A DNA stretch of 64,000 nt, taken from NCBI RefSeq assembly GCF_027887165.1, contig NC_077227.1, forward strand, positions 75,696,305-75,760,304, given 5' to 3'. Both the position numbers and the translations under genes were made by a program. Positions 14,901 to 26,900 of this stretch are shown one piece after another. Numbering within the stretch: the first letter of the stretch is position 1; each line of letters begins with the position of its first letter. The DNA is from Monodelphis domestica (Eukaryota > Chordata > Mammalia > Didelphimorphia > Didelphidae). The notes under the pieces were generated by a model. It worked only from the letters and a program-made list of their open reading frames with translations, did not search any database and was not told where the DNA came from.

Positions 14901-17900
14901 AATCTCTTATAATCAGAGAGATGCAAATCAAAACAACTCTGAGGTATCACCTCACACCTAGCAGATTGGCTAACATGACAGCTATGGAAAGTAATGAATG
15001 CTGGAGGGGATGTGGCAAAGTGGGGACATTAATTCATTGCTGGTGGAGTTGTGAATTGATCCAACCATTCTGGAGGGCAATTTGGAACTATGCTCAAAGG
15101 GCGCTAAAAGACTGTCTGCTTTTTGACCCTGCTATAGCACTGCTGGGTTTGTACCCCAAAGAGATAATAAGGAAAAAGACCTGTACAAGAATATTCATAG
15201 CTGCGCTCTTTGTGGTAGCAAAAAATTGGAAAATGAGGGGATGCCCTTCAATTGGGGAATGGCTGAACAAATTGTGGTATATGTTGGTGATGGAATACTA
15301 TTGTGCTCAAAGGAACAAAGAACTAGAGGAATTCCATGGAGACTGGAACAACCTCCAGGAAGTGATGCAGAGTGAAAGGAGCAGAACCAGGAGAACACTG
15401 TACACAGGGACTGATACACTGTGGTACAACCCAATGTAATGGACTTCTCCATTAGTGGCAATGCAGTGACCCTGAACAACTTGGAAGAACCTAAGAGAAA
15501 AACCACTATCCACATTCAGAGGAAAAACTGTGGGAGTAAAATCACCAAAGAAAAACAACTGCTCGATTACAGGGGTTGAGGGGGAAATGACTGGGGATGT
15601 AGACTCTAAAGGAACATCCTAGTGCAAACACCAACAACATGGAAATGGGTTCTGATCAAGGACACATGTAATACCCAGTGGAATTGCACGTCAGTTATGG
15701 GAGGGGCGGGGGAAAGGATGGGAGGAATAGAAAATGATTTTTGTAACCAAGGAATAATATTTGAAATTGACCAAATAAAAAAATAATGTTAAAAAAATAT
15801 TCTTTCTGAAGCACAAGTTTGTCCAAAGCACATTCCTGTTCAAGAAAATTCCCTGGCTCTCTCTTAGCTCCAAGATCAAATACAACCTCCCCAACTTGGC
15901 ATTCCAAGCTTTTCATAATCTGGCTCTGCCCTGCTTTTCCTAGTTTACTACATTCTTCAATATACGTAAACTGGTCTACTTTTTCTCTGACTTTGACAGC
16001 CATCGCCTTTGCACATGCCTAGAATGCTCTCCTTCTGAGCACCATCCTCTACTATCCTTCAAGCCTCAAGTCACATGTTATCTCCTACAGAAAGTCTTTC
16101 CTAATCCCCTGAGTTTTTCGTTTTCCCTTCCACCTCTTGAAATTATCTCATATATATTTAGATGTCATTCTCTCCCCAAGAAGAATTTAGGTTCCTTAAA
16201 GGCAGGGTCTGTTTTTCATTTCATCCTTGTATCCGTAGCACAGCTTAATAAATGCATGTTGGATTAAGGAGAGCCTTATGAAGTTGTAGCACAGACACAA
16301 TGGAATATTCTAACAAAGCAGGGCAGGGCAGTTAGAAGACCTCAAAAATGCAAGAAGAAAAGGATTTCTGGGCTGTAAATTGATGCAGTCTTTTTGTATG
16401 GCAATATGTATATAACAAGGGCTAAGCTATTCAGACCCATTGATTCAACCTGTCTTAGAATTGATACTTAAGTATGGTCCCAAGGCAGAAGGCAATAAGG
16501 GCTAGGCAAATGAGGTTAAGTGAAGTGTCCAAGGCCAAATCTGAACCCAGAACCTCTTGTCTCCAGGCCTGCCCCTTTACCCACTGAGCCATCTAGGTAT
16601 CCCAATGTGTGACCTTGAGAGGGGAGTCAAAATGGGGGCTCAGAAGCAGCAAAAGTTGATTCTTCTGTGAAAACCCTTCCACACCAATGAAAAATAAAGA
16701 GCTTCAAGGGGAACAGAAAACCAAATCCAACAACAAGACAGAGCTGTGGGACCACAGAGAAGGTAGAATTCTTAGGTTGAAGGAAAAGAAAGAAGGAAAG
16801 AAGGTCCCAGTGTCCTTCCCCCACCAACTGTACAGAGACTCAGGTGGTTGCTGGGATCTCAGGGTGAGGGCTCCAGCCTGGAGGGAGTGCCTTGCTACCA
16901 CAGCCACACAAGGCTCAGGGCTCTGACTGTAGCTGGTAGGGAGGAAGCTGGAGGGGAGGGCCAGAGAGGAGCGTAGCCTGGTCGCAGCCTTCAGATACTA
17001 TTCCTCCATTTTGGGCCTCAGGACATATTCAGCTCTGCAGATCAGCTCAACTTAATCCAGTTTATCAATAGTGCAGAGAAGAAACCTCTAGTGGGCAGAA
17101 AAGCCCAACCTCAAAATAGACAGAAAGCCAAACTCAACAAGAAAGAGCCACAGGTCTCTCCTCAATCCAACCTGAAAAGTACACAGATAAAGTCAAATGG
17201 ATTCTCCAGTATAAAGGAAAGATCCAACACCCCTCTCCTACCTACTGCATTGAATCCAGCTGACTGGGATCCCAGGGCAAAGGTTACAACCACAACAGAG
17301 TACCTTGGTACCACCATGGAAAGCTCAGGGCTCTGACTAGGCAACTGGAAGGGAGGAAGCTAGCAGAAAGGAAGAAAGGAGGTGGAAGGTAACTACCTTC
17401 AGCTTCAACACCTTCACTTTCACCTTCAGCTTCTGCTGGCAGCTGGGGAAGATCTGGCTTCAGGGATCATTAATAAAACAGGTCAGCTCCTTCTGCCTAA
17501 TCTAGTTAATCAGCAGAGCAGTGAAGAAGCCCCTTCAGGGTAGAAAAGCCCAAACTCACAGAACCAGCAAATAAACAGAGGAACAAGAATACAGCCAATA
17601 AAGAGGGGGGAAAGGAGGAAAAAAATATGAGTAAACAACAGAAAAAGAAAAAAAGAAATTATAATTGACAGCTTCTATTCAGGTAATGAACAAAGAACAA
17701 ATGGAACAGAGGAGGACTAAGGAACACCAAGCAAAAATGCAAAAACTCCAGCAAATTGGAGCCAAGCTTTGGAAGAACTCAAAACACAATTCAAAAAACA
17801 ATTAAGAGAGGCTCAAGAAAATTGGGAAAAGAACTTAAAAAGCAAAATAGGTCATCTGGAAACAGAGGCATGTGAACTAAAACAAGAAAATAGTGTCTTA

Positions 17901-20900
17901 AAAGCCAGAAATGACCAGCCTGAAAACAAGGCAAAGATAGTAAAAGATAAAAATAATGACCTATAAAGAAAAATAGAGAAAAAGGAAAAGGAGGATCAAA
18001 AAGCCAGGAATGAAATTCAGTCTTTAAAAATTAGAATCCAACAACTAGAAGCAAATGCCTTTGCAAGGCAGCAAGTCTATAAAACAAAATCAAAAGAATG
18101 AAAAAATTTAGGAAAATAGGAAACACCTCATTGATAAAACCACAGACCTGGAGAATAGATCAAGGAGAGACAATTTAGGAATTATTGGACTACCTGAAAA
18201 TCATGACAAAAGAAAAAGCCTGGACATCATTCTACAGGAAATTATCCAAGAAGACTGCCCTAATATTCTTGGACAAGAGGGTAAAGAGAGATTGAAAGAA
18301 TCCACAGATCACTTACTGCATTAAATCCCCAATTGATGATGCCCAGGAATGTTATTGCCAAATTCAAGAACTTCCAGACCAAATCAAAGATACTATAAGC
18401 AGCTAAAAAGAAACAATTCAGACATCATGGAGCCAATATCTGGTCTTTTTAAAGCTCATATCTTTGGAAAATAATTTGTCTTTGTCCATATAACTATATC
18501 TAAAAATATAAATCACAAGTGAGAATACTCAATGAGAAGAAACACTGTGGGAAATCCTTATCCAAAGTTGTAAAACTTAACAGAAATATTCTGAAGTTGA
18601 GGGAAGATGCCTCCACTAAAATCCTCTTCTGATTGCCTCATCATGACATGGATGTGACTATAAGTCACAAAAGTTAAGCTAGGGAAGTATGAGCTCTAAT
18701 GTCTGGTGGGTCCTCTACCAAGCTGGAAAAGCTTTGCTTATAAACTCAGCAAATGTCAACAGATCTTCTGTCTAAAGACAGCAATTTACATGGCTCCAAG
18801 GGATGATTTTTTTTTGGCCACAGGGACTTTTAAAAATTATCTTGGTAGATGGGATACAATCTGCTTCAATGAAGCAAAGGTATCCATACCAACATGGTTA
18901 TATCCTATATTCTTAAAGTTTTTATAATAAAAATAAAAAGAAACTGTAAAACTAATAAAGCAATGGGTTGATTATTGGTTATAAACTGATTTTGAGACTC
19001 TGCTTGCTGTGCTCACAAAGTATCTTCAGTTTATAAGTGAAGCTCATAAGTTAACTTCTCTTGCCAGGTGCAAGGATGCTATGGAGACTCTTGTTATATA
19101 AAAATAAAAATAAACTATTTATTTAAAATATAAGGATAAAAAATGATTTCTAACTCTAAGGGATTCTAACTTCACCCAAATAAAACTCCCTGGTTCCACA
19201 AGGAACCACTTCTCCTGTGTCCATAGGCTACACTAATCCTTCCTAATCTGACTAACCCAAATTTTACCTATTCTACAATAAACTAACACTCTTATCCTTA
19301 TAATTCTTAACTTCGCATCCAAGTTATAAAACTAACAAAGGCTAGATGGTTGAGTCTCAACAAGAATCAAATTAGGACTCTGAGAGTAACTCCTCACTAC
19401 CTCCCAGAGAGTTTCCAACTCCCTCTGAGTAAACTGCCACACCCAGAAAGAATAACTGTCGCAGGAAAACTGTTAAACTGTCAACATTTGAAATTGATAC
19501 TCTGTCTCATATCTGCTTCAAACTCCAATTTTTTCTCAAGTCAGCTTCTCTACTTTTTATCTCTCAATTAACATAACAAGACCTAATTTCTAATGTCATC
19601 CTTATAATACCAACAGGGTTATATCCTATATCCTTGTAGTTTTTAAAAGAAAGAACTCAAATGGAATCAAAATTAAAATGAGGGCCTGGGTTAAAATCTG
19701 GCCTCAGACACTTCTTAGCTGTGTGACCCTGGTCAAGTCACTTTATTCCAATTGCCTAGCCTGCACCACTCTTCTGTCTTAGCAATGATACTAAGAAGTT
19801 TTTTAAAAAAGGATAAAGTATGGATGATAAGCTATGATATAAGTTCTGTTAACAATCCAATAATAGATATCTTCTAATTGCCTACTATGTGCAATATGTG
19901 GCTAATACAAAGATCTAGTGTTGGAAAAGCCTCAGAAGCCATCTAGTCAAAGCACTTTATTTTAAAAACAAGGAAACTGATGCTCAGGAAGGTTAAGTGA
20001 CAGAACGAAAGTGGCAGAGATAGGATTTGAACCCAAGAATGCTGACTCAAGACCCCAGTCTTCTCTTATTCTCCTCTAACTTCCTTTTAAAAAGAAAAAA
20101 AAAAGGAGTTGTATAATACCTATGACTTCCCCCCCCCCCCATGGTATCTATTTCTCCTTCATTTTCAAGATGTTATCTTCTTTGGGGTTTGCCAATGTCT
20201 TGATTTCATATTTTTTGATCACATAATCTGTTCCTTAACACTGTCTTATTCTATTTTGTTATATGACTTTTTAGAAATATAGTTTTTCCTCTGAGAACTT
20301 CCTTAGCCATATCCTCAAAATTTTGGCATAGTAAATAAATGTATTCATTCTCTTTTCATAGCTACCAATTCAGATGATTTGACCCACTCATTATTCAAGA
20401 TGTCATTATGTAGTGTCCATTTAGTATTGTATTCCCTGCATTAATTGCTTGTTTATGTTTTATGGTCTATCAAAGATACTTAATATTGTTGTCTTTTAGC
20501 ATGTATGATTTCTTGTGCCTTGGCAAATGAATGAATGAACAAGTATTTATTGAATATTTACTCTATGGCAAGCACTGTGCTAAGTTCAGGAGAAACAAAT
20601 AAAAAGATGAGAGAAACCCTACCATCAAGAAGCTCACAGCACAGGCACAACAAGGGGGTGGTGAGGTTGGGGGGTTCAAATTGCTGAGAGAAAGGCCTGT
20701 TTGGTTTTAGGGTACGGGAAGTGAATTTCCCAAGAAGAATTTAAGGGCGCAGGGAGAGGAGCAGTCAGGCAGAAGTCTCCATAGAAACCATACACAAAAG
20801 ACATAAATAAACTTAAATCATTTACCTGTGCAGCCTTGGCAAAGGTTGGCCCATGGTAGCGACCACCAATGCGTAATACATCTTCTGTACAATAAAAAAA

Positions 20901-23900
20901 CTCAGAGAAGCCATAGAACTCGCTGTTGTTGAAGTCAATTGGGGACTGGTAGATGCCATTCAGAGAGGCCTGGCTGGTGTTCGCCCGGGACAGCAGTGGG
21001 TGCAACATTTCCCCGCATGTAAGCCAATCTCCTTTTCCTCTGATATATAGGACTTGGCTGCTCCTCTCCACCACATCCTCAAGGCCCACAGGCAGGCAGG
21101 GATCCAGGAAGGGAGTTTCTGGAGTTAAACCTGTCTGCTGGCCCAGTAACCTGCCACAAGAATAGTCCTAATAATATGAACTCTGCTTTTATCTGACCAT
21201 CCTACTCCAAGAAACACAATGTACTTACCAGACATATTTAATTATTTTTTTGTGAAGCAGACTGTAGTAATGACAATAATAGTTTATATTTATATAGTGC
21301 TCTATGGTTTCCAGGCACTTATAGAGAAGATCTCATTTAATCCTCACAACCATATAAAGTAGATAATGCAAATATCACTATCCCCACTTTACAAGTAAAG
21401 AAACCAAGGTTTAGTGACTCTTCCAAGGTCACCTAGCTAATAAGCAGCAGAAAGATCAGCTTCCACCCCAGGTTTTCTGAATGGGTCTGCTCAGTATTCT
21501 TTCTACTCCATCATGCTGCCTTTGTATTCACATTTTTAAAACAAGTGACTAAATGAAGCTCAATTCTTATTAGCTGTTATTTGGAAATACAAAGATTAGT
21601 AAGACATTTCAAAATCAGCACTTAAAGAGTCCAAAAATTCTCTCTGTCGAATACGCCAAAATCCTAATTCAAACAGAGCAGTACTAAGAAATGCCAATTC
21701 CATCTATAGACAAAAATGGTCACTAAAACTGATAGCACAAGCCAAATGACAAAGGGTTCTTTTAGCTAATCAGGATGCTCCTCTTTCTTCCTGACATTCA
21801 ATCAATTCAAGGAGCCTTCATTAAATGTCTATTAAATGCAAGATACCAGTATAAGAAGAATTAAATCTTTGGGCTGCTCAGGATATAGTATATATAGTTC
21901 AAGCCCCAACCCAACATTACCTATTTTTGGTAAAGGTTTCATTCAGCACCATATCTTCATAGCGTTGCCGGGCAAAGTTGCCCCCAAAGCCCAGAAAAGT
22001 GGTGACGTAGACCCTATAGACATGTTCTGTATGCTGTACATCACAACCCAGATTGAATTCAGCTAACAGGACTTTGGCAGCTTCTTCCTATAATTCAGTG
22101 GAGAAGGAAATAGCTAAGCTGGATTACTGATTCATTTCATTTCTAGGCAAGGACAACATGGGCCAAAATGCTGCTTCGAGGGCGATGACTATACTTTAAG
22201 CCTTGCAGTCTCTTTCATTTGAATGTTATTATTATTAAATTGTACATCCTGTAGACCATTCACCAGAAGGACTTTATAATCAGTTCTCTCTAGAGGCTCT
22301 TTTAGGTGACTCATTTGTGAACCTAACCAAGAGCAGAATTAGAGTTGATTTAGGCACTCTGTTTAATTGCAGCAGAACCAAAGTTAATTAATGTACAACA
22401 TACTTTCCAGCTGCACTGTAGATCTACAAAAATCTACAAGTCATGGATCTCTTGAGGGACCCCTCAGACCTCTGTTGCCACCTCATTATCTATTTCCAAG
22501 TGTTGAGATCAGAGCCACAGACTAATAGCATTTGCTCATCTTAATTTCATACATCTCACATCATCCATACTATTCACCTTTCTAGTCAATGTGCCCAATG
22601 TCTTCCTTCAAAATAAATTCTAATAACTCAAGGGAGATTAGAAGGCCTATTATTAACAGCAGCATTTAGGGGTTTAAGGTTTACAAAAGACTTTACAAAT
22701 ATTATCTAATTTGATTGTCACAATACCCTGGGAGATGTTATTATCATCATCATTTTATAGACAAGAAAATAAGTTGAGAAATTTGTCCAGAGTCACATAG
22801 CTTGTTATATGTCTGAGACTGGATTTAAACTCAAGTCATCTTGACCCTAAGTCTAGTAGTCTATACACTGTGTTACATAATTACTTCAAACGGCATAAAC
22901 TACCCAAACACTGGGACACGTGGGAATTCTCCCCATGGAGCGCATATATGTACCTGTTCTGGAGGAAGAAAAGTAGGAGAGGTAGGGACCTCATAAGCAA
23001 TTTGGAGAGAGGCTCCTCCCATATCTAGTATCCCTACTGTCCTCTTACGTCCAGGTACTGATTCCTGAGGACCCAGGACTTCTGTGTCTGAAAGAAAAAA
23101 AAGGTATTTAAGAAATTCTTAGAAGAGAAACAAACCAGCCAACCTAAGAATAGAATCAACATAAAAATAAAACAAGCACTAGGAAGCAAATCCCAGATAG
23201 TAGCAAAGAATATGCTCTGAGATTGCAGTGAGTATCTAACCATCATAAATAGAGGTGAGCTCCCCACAAGCACAAGTCATCACTTAAACCCTTCTTGGCA
23301 TTTCCCATTGGCCCACATTAAATGAAACACAATAAAACACTTACCATCTTCATGGTCAAATCTTCCCAAAACAAAGTTGATACCAATCCATGCATAAACA
23401 CCTGAAGGAGAAACGAATACCATTTGCTCAAATCTCTCCACCTTACACCTGACATCTGTCCCCCTGAAACTCCACCAAAATATTCTCTACTGACAACTTG
23501 AAATAAGCTCCCTTTCCCTTCAGGAAAACAAATATGGCATTTCCTATGTATCCAATCAGTTGCCAGTATTTTACAGATTTCATGGGGAAAAAATGAGAAT
23601 TTTGGCACTATGCAAAATGGCAACTATGTGACATAAACACCAGGAAATTTACCCCATCTTTTTTCTAACAAATAGGAAAACAACTTGATATAACCATTAG
23701 CCTATAAATTTAACCCCAAAGGTAACAGACACATGACATGGTGATGGTTGTCACGTATATAAATGGAGATTTTGAGCCTTTTGGACTTCATCCCCTAGAA
23801 GTCCCTTAGTATTTCCAAAAATTCTCTTTTCCTGCATTCCTGCATTTTGTGTGATTGTATTTAAGTGGATGTAACTCCTCCCTCTTGCTCTTTTTGGACC

Positions 23901-26900
23901 TGCGACCTGCTGAATTCAGGCAGTTCTTTTGCCTTAGTTATTATTAATAAAACTTTAAAATTATAATATGTAGTTATTGATTATTAATTTTTAAATTAAC
24001 ACTGTATATGAACGATAAAGAACAGGGTTTCTTAACCTGGGATTCTCCCTAAAGTAATCAAGAAAGAGATTTGAAGGGATCTGTAAATTTAGACGAGGGT
24101 AAAATTCCATCTTTATTTTTCACTAATCTCTAAGATTTCCTTTAGTTTAAAAGAAAATTATTTTCAATGAGTTCCATAGGTTTCACATAGCCTGCCAAAA
24201 GGGCCTATAACAAAAAAAAGGTCAAATAAATACAAGCCTGATTGTTCCAAAATTACCATTAGCTATGAGAAGTCTCATTGGGAATGATCATCTTTAAATA
24301 ATAAGTACCCTCAGGCACATGGGTTTTAAATACAAGACTAAAAACAGGCAAACTAGAGGAACTATATCTGAAATCAAATGTGAATACTGATTCATGTAAC
24401 TATGCATGGCATGATACATAACAGAATCAAGAAAAATTATGTTCATATAAAAAGGTAAAAGTTATTTATTTTTGAAAGGGTCTTGAATATAATTCAGATG
24501 CTGTGAAAGATATAACTTTTATGAAAATAATACAGTTATTTAAGTGAAAAATCAATTATATATTTAGTTCTAGTACCTTCTTGTTTTCCAGAGATTACTT
24601 CTGCTTGAGACTGGGAAAAGAGGAAATCAAACTCCAAGGGCAAATCTTTTACTAGATCAGTCAGTATTGCTAACTGCTTCCTGTAGAAAAGACAAGATCC
24701 CAAAATCGAATATTGATTAACTTTTCTGGTGCACTTCTTAATTGTTTCAATTTAACTTTTGTGTTCTCAATGTTTACTTTCTTTCTCTACCTCTTAACTC
24801 CTGAGAAAAGGTACCTCTAAGGTTAAAACACAGCTTCAACCAATTTTGTCATAACAGGGGAAACAGTAAGGGATTTAGTACAAGCTTGGAAAATGATACC
24901 ATGGCTCCATGCCACACACAGAATAAGTCTAAAAATGCTGCAAGAAAATGATGGCTCAATTCTGATCTATAAAATAATTACACTTGTTCCTAATGTGAAG
25001 ATAGGATTAACTCTCCCCTGTCTGTTTTTAGCTAATCAAAGCACCCCTACTTACCATTAAGTATGAGAGTTCACAAGTCACTTACTAGAGTAAGCTCACA
25101 CCTCCAAAGACCACTGCCCTCCCCCGCCACCCCCATGGGCAGTAGTGCTAGGCTTGAATTGAAAGACTGCCATTGGTTTTTGTGAAGAAGTGGGAGTAAC
25201 AGGAAGTGACATGGGAAAAGGAGCATAAAAGAAGAAACCAGCATGGTCTAGGGATCATTCCTCTCCTGGTGTTCGGAGTGAGTGACAAAGAGTCCTGCCT
25301 TGGCTTTGGAGGAGGCTGCAGTGGTGGAAGTCTGGCTGAAGACACCACCAGGACGTCTGGCTGAAGATTACAGGGAAACCCACATGCAGATTGGATGTAA
25401 GGAAGCCCCTGATGGGGCTGAGGGAGACTAAGCATGTAAATAGGCCTAGAAGCCAGGAGATGTTAGGTCCAAGTCCTGCCTTTAACATATATGGGCTATG
25501 GCCCACTGGACAAATTTAAGCTCCTAGTGCTTTAAGCATAAATTCTCTAAGACTGTAACTGATAGAGAAGATGCCAAGCTGCAATAGCAGAAGGAATTCC
25601 CTTATCCTTGAAGTTCAGTCCCTGTTCCTAACATCAAATACAATGTTCTGTAAATTTCAGTGTTAAACATTATCAACAGAGAAAGATACTATACAAGGGC
25701 ATAGGAATAGAACAGAGAGCTAGCTATTCTCCACTGAACTATGCATCTAGGTGGCACACTGGATAGAGTGCTGAGCCTGGAGTCAGGAAGACTCATCTTC
25801 CTGAATTCAAATCTGACCTCAGGTACTCCCAAGCTGTGTGACCATAGGCAAGTCACTTAACTGTGTTTGCCTTAGTTCCTCCTCTATTAAATGAGCTGGA
25901 AAAGGAAATGGCAAACCATTCCAGTATCTTTGCCAAGAAAACACCAAGTGGAGTCCTAAAAAGTTGGACACAAATAAAAACAACTGAACTGAACTGAGCA
26001 AAAAAATTGGGAAACAAAGCCATATAACAATGATATCTTAAAATTAGAAAAGGCTCAGAGGTCAAAGTCAGACTTGGAGCTCAAAGTAAATCACTTCATC
26101 CAATGCCTCATGTTATATAAAGGATAACAAAGGTCCTAAGATTAAGCAAGCAGGGCAAGGGTTCAAATCAGTGCTCTTCCCACTATGCTTGGTGCATCAC
26201 GCTCTGTTGTGCATTGTCATCTTTCCATTCTGGAGTGTGAGATTTAAAATGGCTAAGGTCTTAAACTGTAGTGATTAAAATAGTGGAAGATATAAATTGT
26301 GATAGATATAAGAGAGGGTGAGTAAATTTGACCACAGAAATATGTTTCACTACAGTGTCTTGGGTTTTAAAATCAAATATAAGGTGGTCACCAGGGAAAT
26401 ATTCCCAATTATTCAAATACCCAAGTCGATTGGGTTTTATAGAGATTTTAATTAACAATACAATGAGTAATCAAAGAAAGAGAGAGAGAGTAAGAAAGGA
26501 ATAAGTATGAAGGGCCTCAAGCCAATATGGCCTGGACCTGAGTCTTAAAAGAAAAATCAGTCAGTTTTTTAACACTCACCACAAGGTCTGACTAAACAAG
26601 GATACTAGTGACACCAGGCCAGCGTTCTTCCTCAAAGAGTCTTCCAGCCAGAGATTGTTTCAAAGGGCCTCTCTCAAGAGCCTCCAGAGCTCCTACCCCA
26701 AAGGGACAGAGCCCCTCAGAGGAGCTCCTTAAGGAACTCTCCTTCAGAATGAGAGTCAGAAATCGAGATCCTTTCTTGCTCTTCTCTGAGCTCTTATTTT
26801 TAAGGGATAAATCTCCTCTGTTACCTCCCCTAAGTCCTTACATCTACCAATCACTGTAGATGTTTCTAAAGGACCACCCATTTTGAATTCACAGCTGAGT

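Larger units (their letters stand above)
6746..15795 (+). mobile_element. Marsupial-type L1 LINE, split by an ERV insertion
   Basis: ORF2 starts near 7545 (a MNGMNSPIK-like stretch) and runs through endonuclease, reverse transcriptase (AFDKIQ near 9300; [10 protein letters not shown] near 9450; YADD-like codons near 9580) and the C-terminal region to 15439, then a 3' UTR and an A-rich tail at 15795. ORF1 and the 5' end are missing or reduced to the stretch 6746-7500. ORF2 is interrupted by several frameshifts and stops. The longest open pieces are 8767-9117, 9098-9529 and 14837-15439. An ERV occupies 9727-13834; L1 codons resume directly after it. A 34-bp tandem duplication lies at 14040-14107. 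Not mobile. Confidence 0.9.
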
